From the NCBI GenBank assembly GCA_916610825.1, contig OU744446.1, positions 31,510,445 through 31,574,444 of the forward strand: DNA of 64,000 bases, read 5' to 3'. The notes under the pieces are model-generated. The model did no database searches, was not told where the DNA came from, and saw only the letters and a program-made list of their open reading frames with translations. Positions 14,501 to 25,906 of the stretch are shown piece after piece. The first letter of the stretch is position 1. Each line of letters begins with the position of its first letter. The position numbers were made by a program, and so were the translations under genes. The stretch comes from Haliclystus octoradiatus (Eukaryota > Cnidaria > Staurozoa > Stauromedusae > Haliclystidae).

Positions 14501-17500
14501 ACGAATAACAATAAAAACTACCTCTTATCACATTGCAGCCTGCAACCCAACAGAATCCTAACAGTTGAGTATGGTATAAACAAGCCTAGTTGGAGTTAGA
14601 AAGCTCCATTGTAATAAGGTGGGGAAATTCAATAGAATCATTTCATGTTTTTCTCTGGGGACAGACAATAAGAAACAAGAAGCTGACAAAGAACTCTGAG
14701 GATGCTTAATTTATAAACAGTAAGGTTGGGTAAACTCAAAGAACACAATGTATCATCAAGTATAACATTTGTGATATGCTCTCTTCGATATGTACATTTG
14801 TGATATGCTCTCTTCGATATGTACATATATGAGACTGGTCCCTATTGCATGCTATGACCAACATAACAACTACAGTCAAACATTTTATAATGGTCATCTC
14901 TATACAGCGGCCATCTGTCCATAGTGGTCACTCTTGCAATGTCTTAAATAGTATTTTCGATTGAATCAAACCTGTATATAAAGGCCACCTGTCTATAGTG
15001 GTCAACTTTTCTACCTCTCGTAGCTGGCAGTTATATAGGCCTACATGTTTCACAGCAACATATAACAAATTAAAACAGTTATTTACACCTTACCTGACAG
15101 CAAAGCAAAATGAGATCATAGCAATTGCATACAGTAAGAACATTACAAAAAGTAACGATGTCTCAGCATATTTGAAGATATTTCCAACCTACAATATCAA
15201 AGAAAGAAGGTGTTTGTTTGAAGGATGTTTTATCTTATTAATCACTCAGCGGATTGATGAATAAAGCCCTGGGCAAACGACGGCAACATTTACGCGACTT
15301 TTGAATCCTTCGAAAATCCTTGTCGTTTAGCCACTCTTTTGATTTTATCTGACATGTTGCATCGTGCATTTTACTTGTCGCATCGTGTTTGATGGCCATC
15401 AAACATTTTCAAGTCTTTCCAAGGATTTTTGTTAGCGAACGTCTTCGTTATTCTTTTAGAACCATTTTGTTCGAAATGTATAGAACTTTTTCGATGTTGT
15501 TGCTTCTCCGTGGCTTCTTTTTAAGCACAATCTGACTTTTTCTAGAAAAGTCTTGAGAAAGTATCGTCCTTTAGCCGCTCTTGAAAAGACTGCTTCAGAA
15601 CACGAAAAACACAAGTCAGACAAAAACAAATTTGTTGCCATCGTTTGCCTGAGAGCTTGATAATTGATAGCTTTGTATTTTCTTAATAAACTTGGAACAT
15701 GGCAGATGTACTATACTGTCAAGATATTGTTCAAAAATTATTAATAAGGGTCAGTTACTGTTGCGAATGACCTTTTTATTGAGATCTTTACTTGAATTTA
15801 AGGAATGTTTTTAGTAGTTTTTCATTTGCCATGGTTTCGAAAGTAGACTACAGATCATGATTCTCCACCAGCAAATAATTTCATGAACATTCATGAATTG
15901 ACATCATCAACTAGTTCATCATCGTTAAATGGCACAAAGTTCATGAATAATCATGAACTCAAATTATAAATCATTTATGAAAAGTCAAGAAAGTTAATAA
16001 ACTAGTTCACTAAAGTTCCTGAACTACTTCATCAATGTTCATGAACTTTCATGAATTGAGACAAGAACAAGATCAACAAGATCATCAAAGTTTATGAGAG
16101 TTTATGAACTTCTTTCTTAAGAGTTATATTGGGTATCAGAATCATTGCTCTTCAACAATCAGACTACTAAGATTAAATCTATTAGGTTCTACAATCAGAA
16201 ACGTGGCTTTTATAGTATTATTCTATATTTGAAAGGAATTATTATTCTATTTGAATCTAGGTTACCTTGAGGAGTAATGTCAGGACAGCGACACTGATGA
16301 ATAGAAATATGAACTGTTTCAAAAACCATGCAAGCCAATGAATCCAATTTTCCAAACCCATCATTTTCATTGATTCTTTCAAACGACTTTCTTTCTCTGC
16401 AACTAGTTCCTGTTGAAATTAATTAGAGATAAAAGCATGATTACTTCATTTAAAAAAAACTTTGATAAGATCTCGATTCACAACCGTTATGTGATCAACA
16501 TTTTCAAAGTTGAAAAGTGAATGCCATATTTCAAGCCACAAGTAGTGTAGTGAATCAGTTCATTATCGAACACCGAGCGCATTTAAGGCCGCGGGTCAAT
16601 TTTGTACCTTTAAATGCATAAATGAAATGTTTTGCAATCAATAGAAGCTTTAGCCTCTTGCGAAAAAAATTATTATTAAAATCATCCAGATGATGAACGT
16701 TGGCACAGGGTGTTCGATTGGAAGAATGAAACTAATGTATTTGCTGTTTAAAATTTATCTAGACATCATAAGTGTAAATTTATATACACCTTTTACTGCT
16801 GTTAAATAACACTTGCCTTAACAATCATTACGGCAGTATAAATAAAAGCCAATGTAAAGAGTAGTGGCATTAGTCCTTCAATAGTGTTGATGAAATCATC
16901 TTTCTTGTACTCAGGATATGGCAGTCGCTAAACAAAACAAAATAAACTAATATCTTCTAATTGTGTAATATTATAAAATTTCTGTATCATGTAATCACAC
17001 ATTGATGATGCTTAGGCCCCTCATAATCACATTTGGTTTAACTGTGAAACATAACAAGCATAAAGATTAATCAGAAACACAAATAACAATTCTCTGCCTC
17101 CCATAATACTCCCTCTGTGCGGTGTCCGACAAAAGGTTCAGTCTTCTGGAATCCTAGAGGCATTTCAGCATTTCGTTCTAAATTGTTTTGTTGAGGTTTG
17201 ACCAATAAATCCTAAAAATAACACCTTTCTTCTGAATTTGCTCCAACCTTCCGGGATCTAGGATTCCAGGAGGCTTACTATTGTCAAACCTTGCCTCTAT
17301 GAAAAAATTAAATAAGTTCATGAACGATTGGTTCGTTAACAGTTAGTTAACTGGTTCATTAGAGTGAAATTGCCCAAATTTTCATGGACTGTTCATGAAT
17401 GATTAGGCAATTTTGTGTTCATGGTTGGCTCTGAGCTATCAGTCCATATCAATTATAAATTTATAACGATGAATGATTATTATGTGCAATTAAAATGTAA

Positions 17501-20500
17501 ACATCAAACCAAAGCATATGGTTACAAAATGAAAGAAATTGCAATTGAAAATGGATTACCTGAAGTCTGCGAGGAAACAATGGATCACTTTGACCAGATT
17601 GAAGCTCTGTGATAACTAAATCAGTTGCATATTGTAATGGAACAAACCGACTTTTAAACATATATAAACTGCAATGCAAATTTAATAAAAAAGCTATTTT
17701 TATTTGAACTAATAAAAATTATAGGCCTACATATAAAATAGCCACCATAATTCTTACTTTCGTGTCAGTCTGCAATATTTAATATACAGTATAATGTTTA
17801 CTGACGTGACCCAACTATTTTTGTGTTTATAAGTACTTGCAATTGTATGTTCTATCTATTCTATTGCATCTTCTTGAAACATCATATTGATTTTATGTAA
17901 CTCAACATCGTTTCGGCTAACATCTGCAGCCATTTTCAAGAGAATAAACATTTTAAAATTGTTATCAAGCTATAATCGAGTATAATATAGAAGTATTAAG
18001 ATTAAATATAATTTTGTAATGTACAATGTACATGCTAGGAATTTTATATTAACAATAAAAAAAAATAATATTGAGAGGATTGAATCCATTTGAGAATTTA
18101 GATTGGGTTTAAAGTCCTTAATGTAGAGCATTTCAAAAATTAGGCAGTCCCATTGTCTAAAAACGCTAAAGTAATGCTATCAATAAGTTATGATAACAAA
18201 AGTAGATTATATTATATAAGTCAATTAGCGTGATTAGCAGAAAAATTAATCCAATTACTTTTCAGTGCGTGGTCCACTCTGGGGGAAATTTGGATATGTT
18301 CTCTTTGTTCGCCAAGTGCTTCTTGGTCCATCTGATCCAGTTACTTCTTTAATGATATCATGAGACAAACGGATTGTGTAGCGAATGTTTTTGGGTAAAG
18401 GTCCACTCACAACATTTTCAAAAACAAGTACTGGGAAAGAAGAAAAACAATATAAAAATATTTATTTAACATTGTTTGTTCAATAATTGTTATAATATTC
18501 ATGTTAATCATGTTAATGTTATTGTTGTTTGATAACCAGGCAATTGGGGAGTGTTTCCAAAATGGCTTACTTGAACACATATTGTATTTACAGCTTCATT
18601 TTCATTTAAGTATTTTCTATGATTTATAACATGGTGTCAGATGTGGGATTTGAACCCACGCCGACATACGTAGACAAGAATTACATATTTAAAGCAAATA
18701 TTAAATACTTTCTGTTTAATATGGGTTACATAAACACGAGTGATGTGTCATGAAGCCTTTTAAATGTCTCATAGCAGCCCAAGTGTTTATATACCCACAT
18801 GCACAAGAAAGTGTTTAATATTTGATTTATAAAATAGCTTATACTGGATACTTTTCAATAAGCCTTCCTTAGTGCATGAATCATTGTATATCGTATGATG
18901 ACGAATATCGTATCAAGATACTCGTAAATTATCACGAATATCGTATCAATATGAGAAAGGATGGATCGTCGAAATATGATTTGAAGCAATGTTCTTGTTT
19001 AAGTATTTGTTTGTGCGTCATGATATTTATGTTCTGTTGATTAATTTGTTATTGTGTTGTTATGAATGGTTCGTTTCGGTATCTCTGCATGATTGTTTAC
19101 GTTGTACAGATTAGCCACAGGTTGTTAATTGTGATAAATAGCATACTTTTGTAGCTTTTTTTCAGTCTTGTTGTAAAACGTTGATGTTGCCTTATTAAAA
19201 TGTCAAAGTCAAATTATTGTCACCGTTTCTGTCTCTCTCACATCGAGCCAAAGTTCTGCAAAAGGGTTACCTTTTGTCGAATCATGATATTCGAATTCAT
19301 TTTAAATCAAAAATTGAAGAGAGTATTTTTACTAATAAATTTGTAAAAAATTAATTAATTTAGTAATTTAAGGCAAGCACAGAAAATTTATTAGAAAATA
19401 AATGTCCACTTACGTGTAGCCCAAGTGTAGCCCAAGTTTTCGTGGTGTTTTATTGACAGCGCTTCAATATTAGGGTTTTAATTTAAGTTTCACTTGTTCT
19501 ATTTTATAATTCTTTTTATTAAGTATTTCATGGTTTCACTTCTGTTTTGTTTAATTGTTCATGCCATTACTAACGGCATCAAACATTTGTAGATTCCGGT
19601 AGCATCTCATTTGTACTACAGTGTAACTTGCTCAAGTGCAAGTCGAAAAATTTGTCAAAGGTTTTCATTGCATTTATCCTAATTTGCGGTTATCCGAAAT
19701 TGTTTACCAAGGACTTGACAAGAAAATAGTTTATAGGGTTTCAAAGCTAGGTTGCAGATAAGCAGGAATTTCACATCCGAATTGCACTTAAGCGGGTTAC
19801 ACTGTAGTGAAGTAGAGAAATGGGAATTTTGATTATTCGCCCCTGTAAGAAACAGTCCATGAAACTATAACATTCATGATCATCAAAATTTTCATGAATA
19901 GTTTTTAAACGGTCCATGGAATGTAATAAACAGTTCAAGAAACAGCCGCATTATCTATTAAATGGTATGAGCTTGTACTGCTGTTCTATTTGATACATAT
20001 CCAGGCTTAATACAGTGTCAATACGAAAGTGTGTCAATTACAGTGATTATACTTACATCCATAGTAATCGTCAGTGTAAAATTCAGATGCTTCTTCAGCT
20101 GCCATTTGTAATGATGTGATACTAATCCCCTGTCTGTTGGTTGTGGAGATACCCAAGCCAAGTTTTTGGGCAACATTGTTAGCGATAAGAGTAGCTAAGA
20201 CACGCAGAATAACATTAATGTATGTAAGTCAGCTAAAGCTACATCTTGCGATAAACAGCTGTTAAATTTGCATTGAAAAAATTTCTTAAATTTTTGTTTG
20301 GAACATTTTAGCTGTGTGATACAGTGGAACTCTCTTAAATGCAGTTGTAGTTACAGATAAAAAGCTCAGTGTAGAGCAAGGCCTATCTTACTAAAAATTA
20401 ATTTAATTACGGCAATTACACTGCAGGAATAAATGTAAATATAATAAAAAGTATATCGCTAGACAATTTTTATTGCAATTGACAATATTGTGTTTAGATT

Positions 20501-23500
20501 ATCATACAACCAAGGAAAAAAATAGTTGAAATGTAAACATTATGAAATTAATAAATAATTGTCTGGTTTTCGACCAAAAGTCTTTTGACAGTACTGCCAT
20601 TTGTTTTAGATCATAAATCACAACAATCTCGATCTTTCGACCAACCAATTGATTTTGAATGCAAAATAATCACACATTATCACCTGACACCTGACTACTT
20701 AATTAGTGGAAAAGACAATATAATGTTGACACAATCTCCATTCAATTACAGATTTTCGATTAATTACGCACAATCTTATTCAATTTAATACAGACTACTA
20801 GTTAATCGGTTAGTTTATCGTTATCGATCCCTCAAACCTGAAACATCTTATTAAAATCAACTTTCAAAATGTATGAAGAATGTAATCGTCACATAATGTA
20901 TAAAATTTCTGTTATAATTTAATTTTTCACTAGTAAAATTGATTTTTCAAGATAACGTAGATATATGTTGCCATTGATTGCCCACCATCGTACGCCTTGG
21001 ATAACTGAGATGTGCATTCCGTCACACATCCATAATTTCAGGACCATGTCATGGCAAATTCCCCTAGTGGCTGAAGTTACAGTACACTATCAATACACCC
21101 TTGATTGTTAAATCAATATACATACTTGAATTATTGATGGGATAATAAAGAATCTTGCTAATATTTGCACTCGCATTGATGTTGATGTTTGAAGATAGAA
21201 AAGCGCCAAAATGTTCTGCTGTTGGTGTAGCTATAAGTAAACACATTATTATTTAAAAATTAATTCAATTTGATGGTTATGTTATTATTATGACCTTATA
21301 AAATTTAACAATCATCAGAAAAGTCTGCATATTATCTAGTAAAGTCCTGGTTAGCACTTGTAACCCCTGCAAAAAAACAGTTCAGGATTTCATACACAGT
21401 TCATGAACGGTTCATGAACGTTAAATGACTCCAATTTTCATGAACCCTCATAGGCAGTCCATGAACAGTTCATGAACAGTTCATGAATTTCTGGGGCCAT
21501 TTAACGTTCATGAACTGTTCATGAACTCCTGGACTGTTTTTGCAGGGTTAGAGTGATATTCAATCTGTCTAGTAATTGCTATTACTCAAAAATCTTGATG
21601 TTACCCTGGAACAAATATGCAAAAAATTTAATTCTCACAGTTTTCAACTTTATTATGAGGTTAGATGGAAATGTATGCTCAAATTCATACATACAGGTCA
21701 GTGCATTGTGCTATACACATGTTACTGCATGCTACAACAGTTGATAATAAATGATAGACATACTGATGACAATGACGATGCGTCATCAGCTTCAATGATA
21801 TTGACAACGTTCAAACACAAAGGATATGCATAATACTCACTAAAGCATTTGTCAGTTGAACTGATTTGACTCCTGCAACACAAAATAGTGAAAGTTATGT
21901 ATTATTATTAATTTATGTTATTAAAGATATTTCTACTTTTTCATTGTTATTTGTAAAAGTGTCAGCCTCACATACCTTGCCAAAATCAATACTGATGCAA
22001 AAATGGCTGGTAATAGAATTTCAATGAGTGTACCAATAGGGCGGCGAATCTAGAATATTACAAAATAGAAAATCAATAACAATTGGATAGGCCTAGCTGT
22101 TAGTTCTAGTTACAGGCATTTGTGCAAAAGGCACATTATAAGCTACTTTCAGAGTTGTTCATAAAAAATTAATAAAAAACGGGACATTTCAGTGTTGGCC
22201 TCAGTTCAGAAATAAATTGCTCAGAGTATGGTTTAAAAAAAAGATTTTAATTTATATGCCTTAATGTAGTTTCTGTTATTAGAAATATTTGTAAGACTTA
22301 AAGCTATCAAACTTTTGAAAATTTGATTTTTGATACACAGAACCTTAACTGCCAGTTACGATGATGTGATGCGAAGTAGTGAGGTTATGAGGAAAATCCC
22401 TGGGATATTGTTGATTCTAGTTTATTCTAGGGAGCCATAGCCTGTAGAGAAACATTCATTCAGATTATTGAGTTCCTCAATAGCATGCATCGGATGAGTA
22501 ACAAGAAAAACTGTTCCCGGGAATGCACAGGATAGATTAAAAGACATTAAAATTCTGAAATGCCTCCAGGGGGTATTCCCCTAATCCCCTACCAGTAATG
22601 ATGTTTTGATGGGGTGACAGCATCCCCAACTATTTTTTCTTGGAGATGCCATCCCCTCACTATCTTCATTAAAAATAAAATTTAACATATTTCTGCTATA
22701 CAGTCGTTATTATTTTTCGTGCTAGATCATATAGATAATCTTGTGAAAATGATGAGACATTGACTTTTTTGTACTCAGCCGGTCTCGAAAATACACTAAT
22801 AAGAGCTCCTGAAACTTTTACAGGTATGCATGTCCCAAGCCACCTAGACCAAAGGTCCCTGATGGGTATGGAGGTTGGCAGGTCTGCAACAGCAAGATAC
22901 AGTGTTAGAAATAGCAAGTACAGTAGCTGTAGGCTATACAATTGAATCTGATTATTTTACAATCTGATGCAATCTAGGTTAAAAGGCGTGCATGCAATTG
23001 CGTAAATCAAAATATTTTATTTTGCTTCATTGCTACTTGGGTGTAGTACCTTTTTTTTTCTATGAAGAAAGAAATATATCATGTTGAATCTCATTCTAGA
23101 AACTAGAGGGTGATTAGGCTACACTTACTGCCATGGCAAGGGTAATGAGCAAAAATATTTACATAGAAGACCTACGACCTTAGTTACCCCCCCCCCCCGG
23201 GTATTGTTCTCGTTGGCGTAAATGTAGGCCTATACATAAAACCTCGCCATAAATTAACGGGAAGGTTAAAACAGATACAATTTGATTATATTGTATCTAT
23301 ATTTTACAGGCCTGAAATATTGTGAATTCAAATTACTGAGTGCCATTATAACAATATGCTACTATTATTTGAAACGCGAGTGTAGCAAGTGGAACTTTTT
23401 AATTTAAATACCATTTTCTCATTATTAATTTGCTGGACAAGATTTCAAGAATTAGAAAGGGAGTTCACCCCCACAGTCCTACACCTCCCTTATTTGCGAG

Positions 23501-25906
23501 CCTGCGTGCATTTATAACAGAAGTTTTATCCTGGTCTATACGTACACCTCCTAGAAACCCCTCTATAGCCCACACGTACAATTATTATACATGTATTGTT
23601 GTATGCATTAAGCCCGGTTTCCACTTGACGAAAAATTCGCTGCAGCGAAAATTTCGCGGCTAAAAAGCCAAGTACGCATGCGCTGTGTGACGTTGCACAC
23701 ACTTTTGGACCGCGCAGGTTTCGCTGCAACTTTCGCTGAAGCGGAAAAAGTAGTTGGAATTGATCCTACTTTTTTGCGATTCGCTGCAGCGAAAAGTGAA
23801 TCAAACCAATGCAAATCATCTGAAAATGATGTTGTCATGACATTTTCAGCAAACAAGATGGCGGGATGAAATTTGTATTGCTTATTTGCCTGAAATTTGT
23901 AGCCTGTATTTTGTCAATTGTGAATCTCCATTCTCCAGTCACCAAATAAAGCAAACAAACACATGGTTTTCTCATGTGAGTATCGTTCTTTTCAATTTTT
24001 AGACCAATCATTACATAAAATTGTTCAAATGTCGAATGACATATTTTCGAAGAGAACGGTAAAAATATTCGATGTCGTAGATCTTCATTTCCTTTACGAG
24101 TAAATGAAACTCTCCTTTCTCTTTCCTCTCTTCAAATAATTTCCGGACCCAGAATGGTTTACTGTATTTTCTTGCATAAACTCTACGTCTTCTGAGCAGA
24201 AACATTTGAATAATTTGTAGTCGTGCAAGCAATACAACTTCCAAATTGACTGGTGCCATGATGGATTTTCATAAAATGTAGATTTTGGCGCGCGAAAAAA
24301 ATTTCAAGTGGAAATGAACCAGCGAAAATTTCGCCGCGAAAGTAGCCGCGAAAAATTCGCTGCAGCGAAAAATTTGCGTCTACTTTCGCGGCGAAATTTT
24401 CGCTGGTTCATTTCCACATAAAATTTGATTCGCGCGCCAAATTCGACATTTTATGAAAATCCATCATGGCACCAGTCAATCTGGAAGATGTATTGCTTGC
24501 ACGACTGCAAATTATTCAAATGTTTCTGCTCAAAAGACGTAGAGTATATGCAGGGAAATACAGTCAACGATTCTGGGTCCGGAAATTATTTGAAGACAGG
24601 AAAGAGAAAGGAGAGTTTCATTTACTCTTAAAGGAAATGAAGCTCTACAACATCGAATATTTTTACCGTTCTCTTCGTAAATACGTCCTTCGACATTTGA
24701 AAAGTTTTATATAATGATTGGTCTAAAATTGAAAAGAAGGATACTCACATGAGAAAAACATTGGTTCGCTGGAGAGGCTATGTGTTTGTTTGCGTTATTT
24801 GGTGACTGGAGATTCACAATTTGCAAAAATACAGGCTACAAATTCATCCCGCCATCTTGTTTGCTGAAAATGTCATGACAACATCATTTTCAATTGATTT
24901 GCATTGCTAGATTCACTTTTCGCTGCAGCGAATCGCAAAAAAGTAGGATCAGTTCCAACTACTTTTTTCGCTTCAGCGAAAGTTGCAGCGAAACCTGCGT
25001 GGTCCAAACTCGTGTGCAACGTCACACAACGCATGCGTACTCAGCATTTTAGCCGCGAAATTTTCGCTGCAGCGAATTTTTCGTCAAGTGGAAACCGGGC
25101 TTTAAGCACAATATAGATATCAATTATTGTGATTTATTCCCTAAATAAGAGTAGGTAGGCCTACAATTTCTCTGTCATTTAACCACTTCGAAATGATATA
25201 CAAATACAATGCTGAAGCAAACAGGTGTAACATCACATAGTAACCGTTTGAAACAAACATGTTGACCTTGCAATGGTTTTCATTGTATTTTCAAGTAACA
25301 ACGTTTACTTTAATCAACACTCTTTTATCATAATTTAGCAAACAAGAACTGCAAACAAAATAATATGAGAAGTTTACCAATGAAATGCAGTTTTAAGTGC
25401 ATGATGAAACAGAATCGTCAAAATGTTCTCAAGTTATGTAAGCTTTCCAAGGATATATCGACAACATTTACGTGAAAGATGAATTTACAAGGCGTTGAAA
25501 TCCAACCTAACGGGATTCAAATTTTAGCTGAGACACAGCAGTTGTAAACGTCTAACTAATGAGGTTTAGCGATCAAAAAGTAATATTTGTGTCACATTAC
25601 GATCAAATCAAGCTGCGACATACCACGCTTTTGTTATTTATTGGCACATAATAACAGGATAATAACCTGCTTACTAAGGCTTGCGAAAAGAAACGAAACG
25701 AAACGAAACCAAGCTATGGCTTTATAGGACTACTCATTTCTATGCGGAAGGCAGACGCTTTTTGATTATAAAGCCATACAAACGCTCCAATCAAGGGAAC
25801 CAGCAATATGATTACATTCGAGTATACTCATGCTTATTGACTGACTCACCTGTAAAATAAAGTTCTTCCACAGAAGCAAGCGAAATTGCAGAAATTTTCG
25901 CGCCAT
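2593..25906 (-). CDS. ABCA-class ABC transporter, ABCA3-like, N-terminal two thirds (25 exons; 3' part off the left edge)
   Basis: Family role: ATP-driven export or flipping of lipids across membranes. Exons, 5' to 3': 25850-25906, 21976-22049, 21841-21872, 21126-21230, 20057-20194, 18259-18430, 17560-17668, 16817-16927, 16266-16409, 15094-15188, 13944-14057, 12991-13191, 12190-12304, 11584-11688, 11222-11312, 10667-10857, 9927-10045, 9473-9619, 8845-8934, 7099-7386, 6763-6842, 5796-6082, 5030-5218, 4377-4456, 2593-2797. The sum is 3339 nt (1113 codons) and all phases agree. It starts [19 protein letters not shown], a typical ABCA N-terminus; the first extracellular loop is short, as in ABCA3. 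Then come the first membrane domain ([12 protein letters not shown]), PSYWCG, and NBD1 with Walker A GHNGAGKT (550-557), signature LSGGM (649-653), Walker B IIFLDEP (669-675) and LTTHFMDEAD. The second membrane domain begins [14 protein letters not shown]; the last exon ends TSWYSNE. The intron after 16817 has a GC donor. TMD2 remainder and NBD2 are outside the window. Confidence 0.93.
2798..4376. other. ABCA intron with dispersed repeats
   Basis: No gene recognised. 3480-3600 resembles the GGTCCRACAAAAG miniature family (see 47521-47690), and 3820-3900 holds a degenerate copy of the TTCATGAA family. Stop codons interrupt every frame. Confidence 0.5.
6310..6640. repeat. TTCATGAA-family miniature element, degenerate copy
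   Basis: AT-rich intronic stretch with repeated TTCATGAA-type palindromes and the linked GTTCATGAAC-like ends. It is diverged from the better copy at 21361-21550. No coding content is supported. Confidence 0.45.
7430..8010. repeat. TTCATGAA-family miniature elements, two adjacent degenerate copies
   Basis: Palindromic GTTCATGAAC units cluster at 7460-7530 and again at 7865-8005, with AAATGG-type linkers in places. They fall in the ABCA intron between the exons at 7099-7386 and 8845-8934. Nothing else is recognised between them. Confidence 0.5.
13225..13400. repeat. CAGTCAAACCTGT-family miniature element, degenerate
   Basis: Shares the internal string TTCTATTGAATCAA and a flanking GGTCAATTTATCTACC with the intact copy at 47864-48040. 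The ends are eroded. It abuts the 5' side of the ABCA exon at 12991-13191. Confidence 0.45.
14763..14826. repeat. Two-unit tandem repeat, about 30-bp period
   Basis: ACATTTGTGATATGCTCTCT plus a TCGATATGT tail occurs twice in direct succession with no visible difference, which suggests a recent slippage or duplication event inside an ABCA intron. Confidence 0.8.
14873..15053. repeat. CAGTCAAACCTGT-family miniature element
   Basis: Starts CAGTCAAA after a TA dinucleotide and carries the family's internal units (CTATACAGCGG, GTCTATAGTGGTCA). Its right end is diverged. TA flanks and CAGT termini fit a Tc1/mariner-superfamily non-autonomous element; it is 41 bp downstream of an ABCA exon boundary in plus coordinates. 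Confidence 0.6.
15880..16110. repeat. TTCATGAA-family miniature element, degenerate
   Basis: A run of TTCATGAA and TCATGAAC units with AAATGGCAC linkers, inside the ABCA intron left of the 16266-16409 exon. The termini cannot be placed. Confidence 0.5.
17119..17300. repeat. GGTCCRACAAAAG-family miniature element
   Basis: Begins GGTGTCCGACAAAAGGTTCA and ends with GGATCTAGGATTCCAGGAGG. Matching segments (GGAATCCTAGAG near one end, TTCTTCTGAATTTGCTC inside) recur at 47521-47690 and, more diverged, at 12470-12620, 45240-45395, 48094-48245 and 60505-60620. No coding content; superfamily unassigned. Confidence 0.6.
18632..18663 (+). other. tRNA-Leu-complementary primer-binding-like site
   Basis: TGGTGTCAGATGTGGGATTT followed by GAACCCACGCC is complementary to the 3' end of an animal tRNA-Leu: CCA tail, acceptor strand TGTCAGA, then a whole T arm. 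A CCA complement is expected in an LTR-element primer site, not in a tRNA gene. The match runs past the usual 18 nt. The base just upstream follows AACA, a possible LTR end, but no paired LTR or coding sequence was found around it. Confidence 0.6.
18696..18823. repeat. Small foldback element
   Basis: Imperfect inverted repeat: AAATATTAAATACTTTCT on the left pairs with AGAAAGTGTTTAATATTT on the right, and further in GGGTTACATAAACAC pairs with GTGTTTATATACCC. It is typical of a miniature inverted-repeat element. Intronic in ABCA. Confidence 0.6.
19619..19804. mobile_element. TA-flanked miniature inverted-repeat element (Tc1/mariner type)
   Basis: Left end CAGTGTAACTTGCTCAAGTG and right end CACTTAAGCGGGTTACACTG form TIRs, with TA at 19617-19618 and 19805-19806 as target duplication. 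186 bp, no ORF. A partial relative is visible near 20320 (ACAGTGGAACTCTCTTAAAT). Confidence 0.75.
21361..21550. mobile_element. TTCATGAA-family miniature foldback element, most complete copy
   Basis: About 190 bp, almost entirely palindromic. Left end TAACCCCTGCAAAAAAACAG, right end CTGTTTTTGCAGGGTTA. Inside, the 10-mer GTTCATGAAC is repeated several times with the linker GTTAAATG and its complement CATTTAAC. Eroded relatives are scattered through the window: 3820-3900, 6310-6640, 7430-8010, 9740-9830, 12030-12150, 15880-16110, 17310-17420, 19850-19935, 45480-45600, 45735-45850, 49070-49265 and 63180-63270. No coding content. Confidence 0.75.
22050..23610. other. ABCA intron 1, right of exon 2: no gene seen
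   Basis: AT-rich sequence with a C13 homopolymer at about 23187-23199 followed by CGGGTATTGTTCTCGTTGGC. A diverged relative of the sequence right after it (CGTTGGCGTAAATGT, later AAAACAGATAC) lies at 43330-43540 in a UBA5 intron. Nothing else recognised. Confidence 0.5.
24011..24259 (-). CDS. Harbinger transposase N-terminal exon-like ORF, left arm
   Basis: 82 residues beginning [15 protein letters not shown]. The segment [19 protein letters not shown], followed by KEM and [10 protein letters not shown], matches the N-terminal region of HARBI1/PIF-type transposases as I remember it (W-V-R-x-I/L-F ... G-E-F/Y ... Y-F-R-x-L-R). The catalytic DDE domain is absent and no continuation was found, so this is a fragment retained inside a foldback element. 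Confidence 0.6.
   Translation of the reverse strand: MAPVNLEVVLLARLQIIQMFLLRRRRVYARKYSKPFWVRKLFEERKEKGEFHLLVKEMKIYDIEYFYRSLRKYVIRHLNNFM
24466..24714 (+). CDS. Harbinger transposase N-terminal exon-like ORF, right arm
   Basis: 82 residues, same length as the left-arm ORF and differing at about 13 positions, many conservative (K/R, D/E, L/V, L/I, N/D). Both stay open. The motif block [16 protein letters not shown] is kept. It has no catalytic domain, so by itself it could not act as a transposase. Confidence 0.6.
   Translation: MAPVNLEDVLLARLQIIQMFLLKRRRVYAGKYSQRFWVRKLFEDRKEKGEFHLLLKEMKLYNIEYFYRSLRKYVLRHLKSFI

Larger units (their letters stand above)
23611..25101. mobile_element. Harbinger-related foldback element, two inverted arms
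   Basis: 1491-bp near-palindrome with termini AGCCCGGTTTCCACTTGACG and CGTCAAGTGGAAACCGGGCT, flanked by TTA at 23608-23610 and 25102-25104, the 3-bp target preference of PIF/Harbinger elements. The palindrome TTCGCTGCAGCGAA recurs near both ends and at the centre. Each arm carries one 82-codon ORF pointing outward from the centre. The centre (about 24290-24430) has a second pair of TIR-like sequences, so this looks like two truncated copies joined head to head. It lies in ABCA intron 1. Confidence 0.8.

Noticed and set aside
23500-23515. AGCCTGCGTGCA as another terminus of the inner transposon family
   Set aside because: Only about 12 bases match and there is no partner end or duplication; could be chance.
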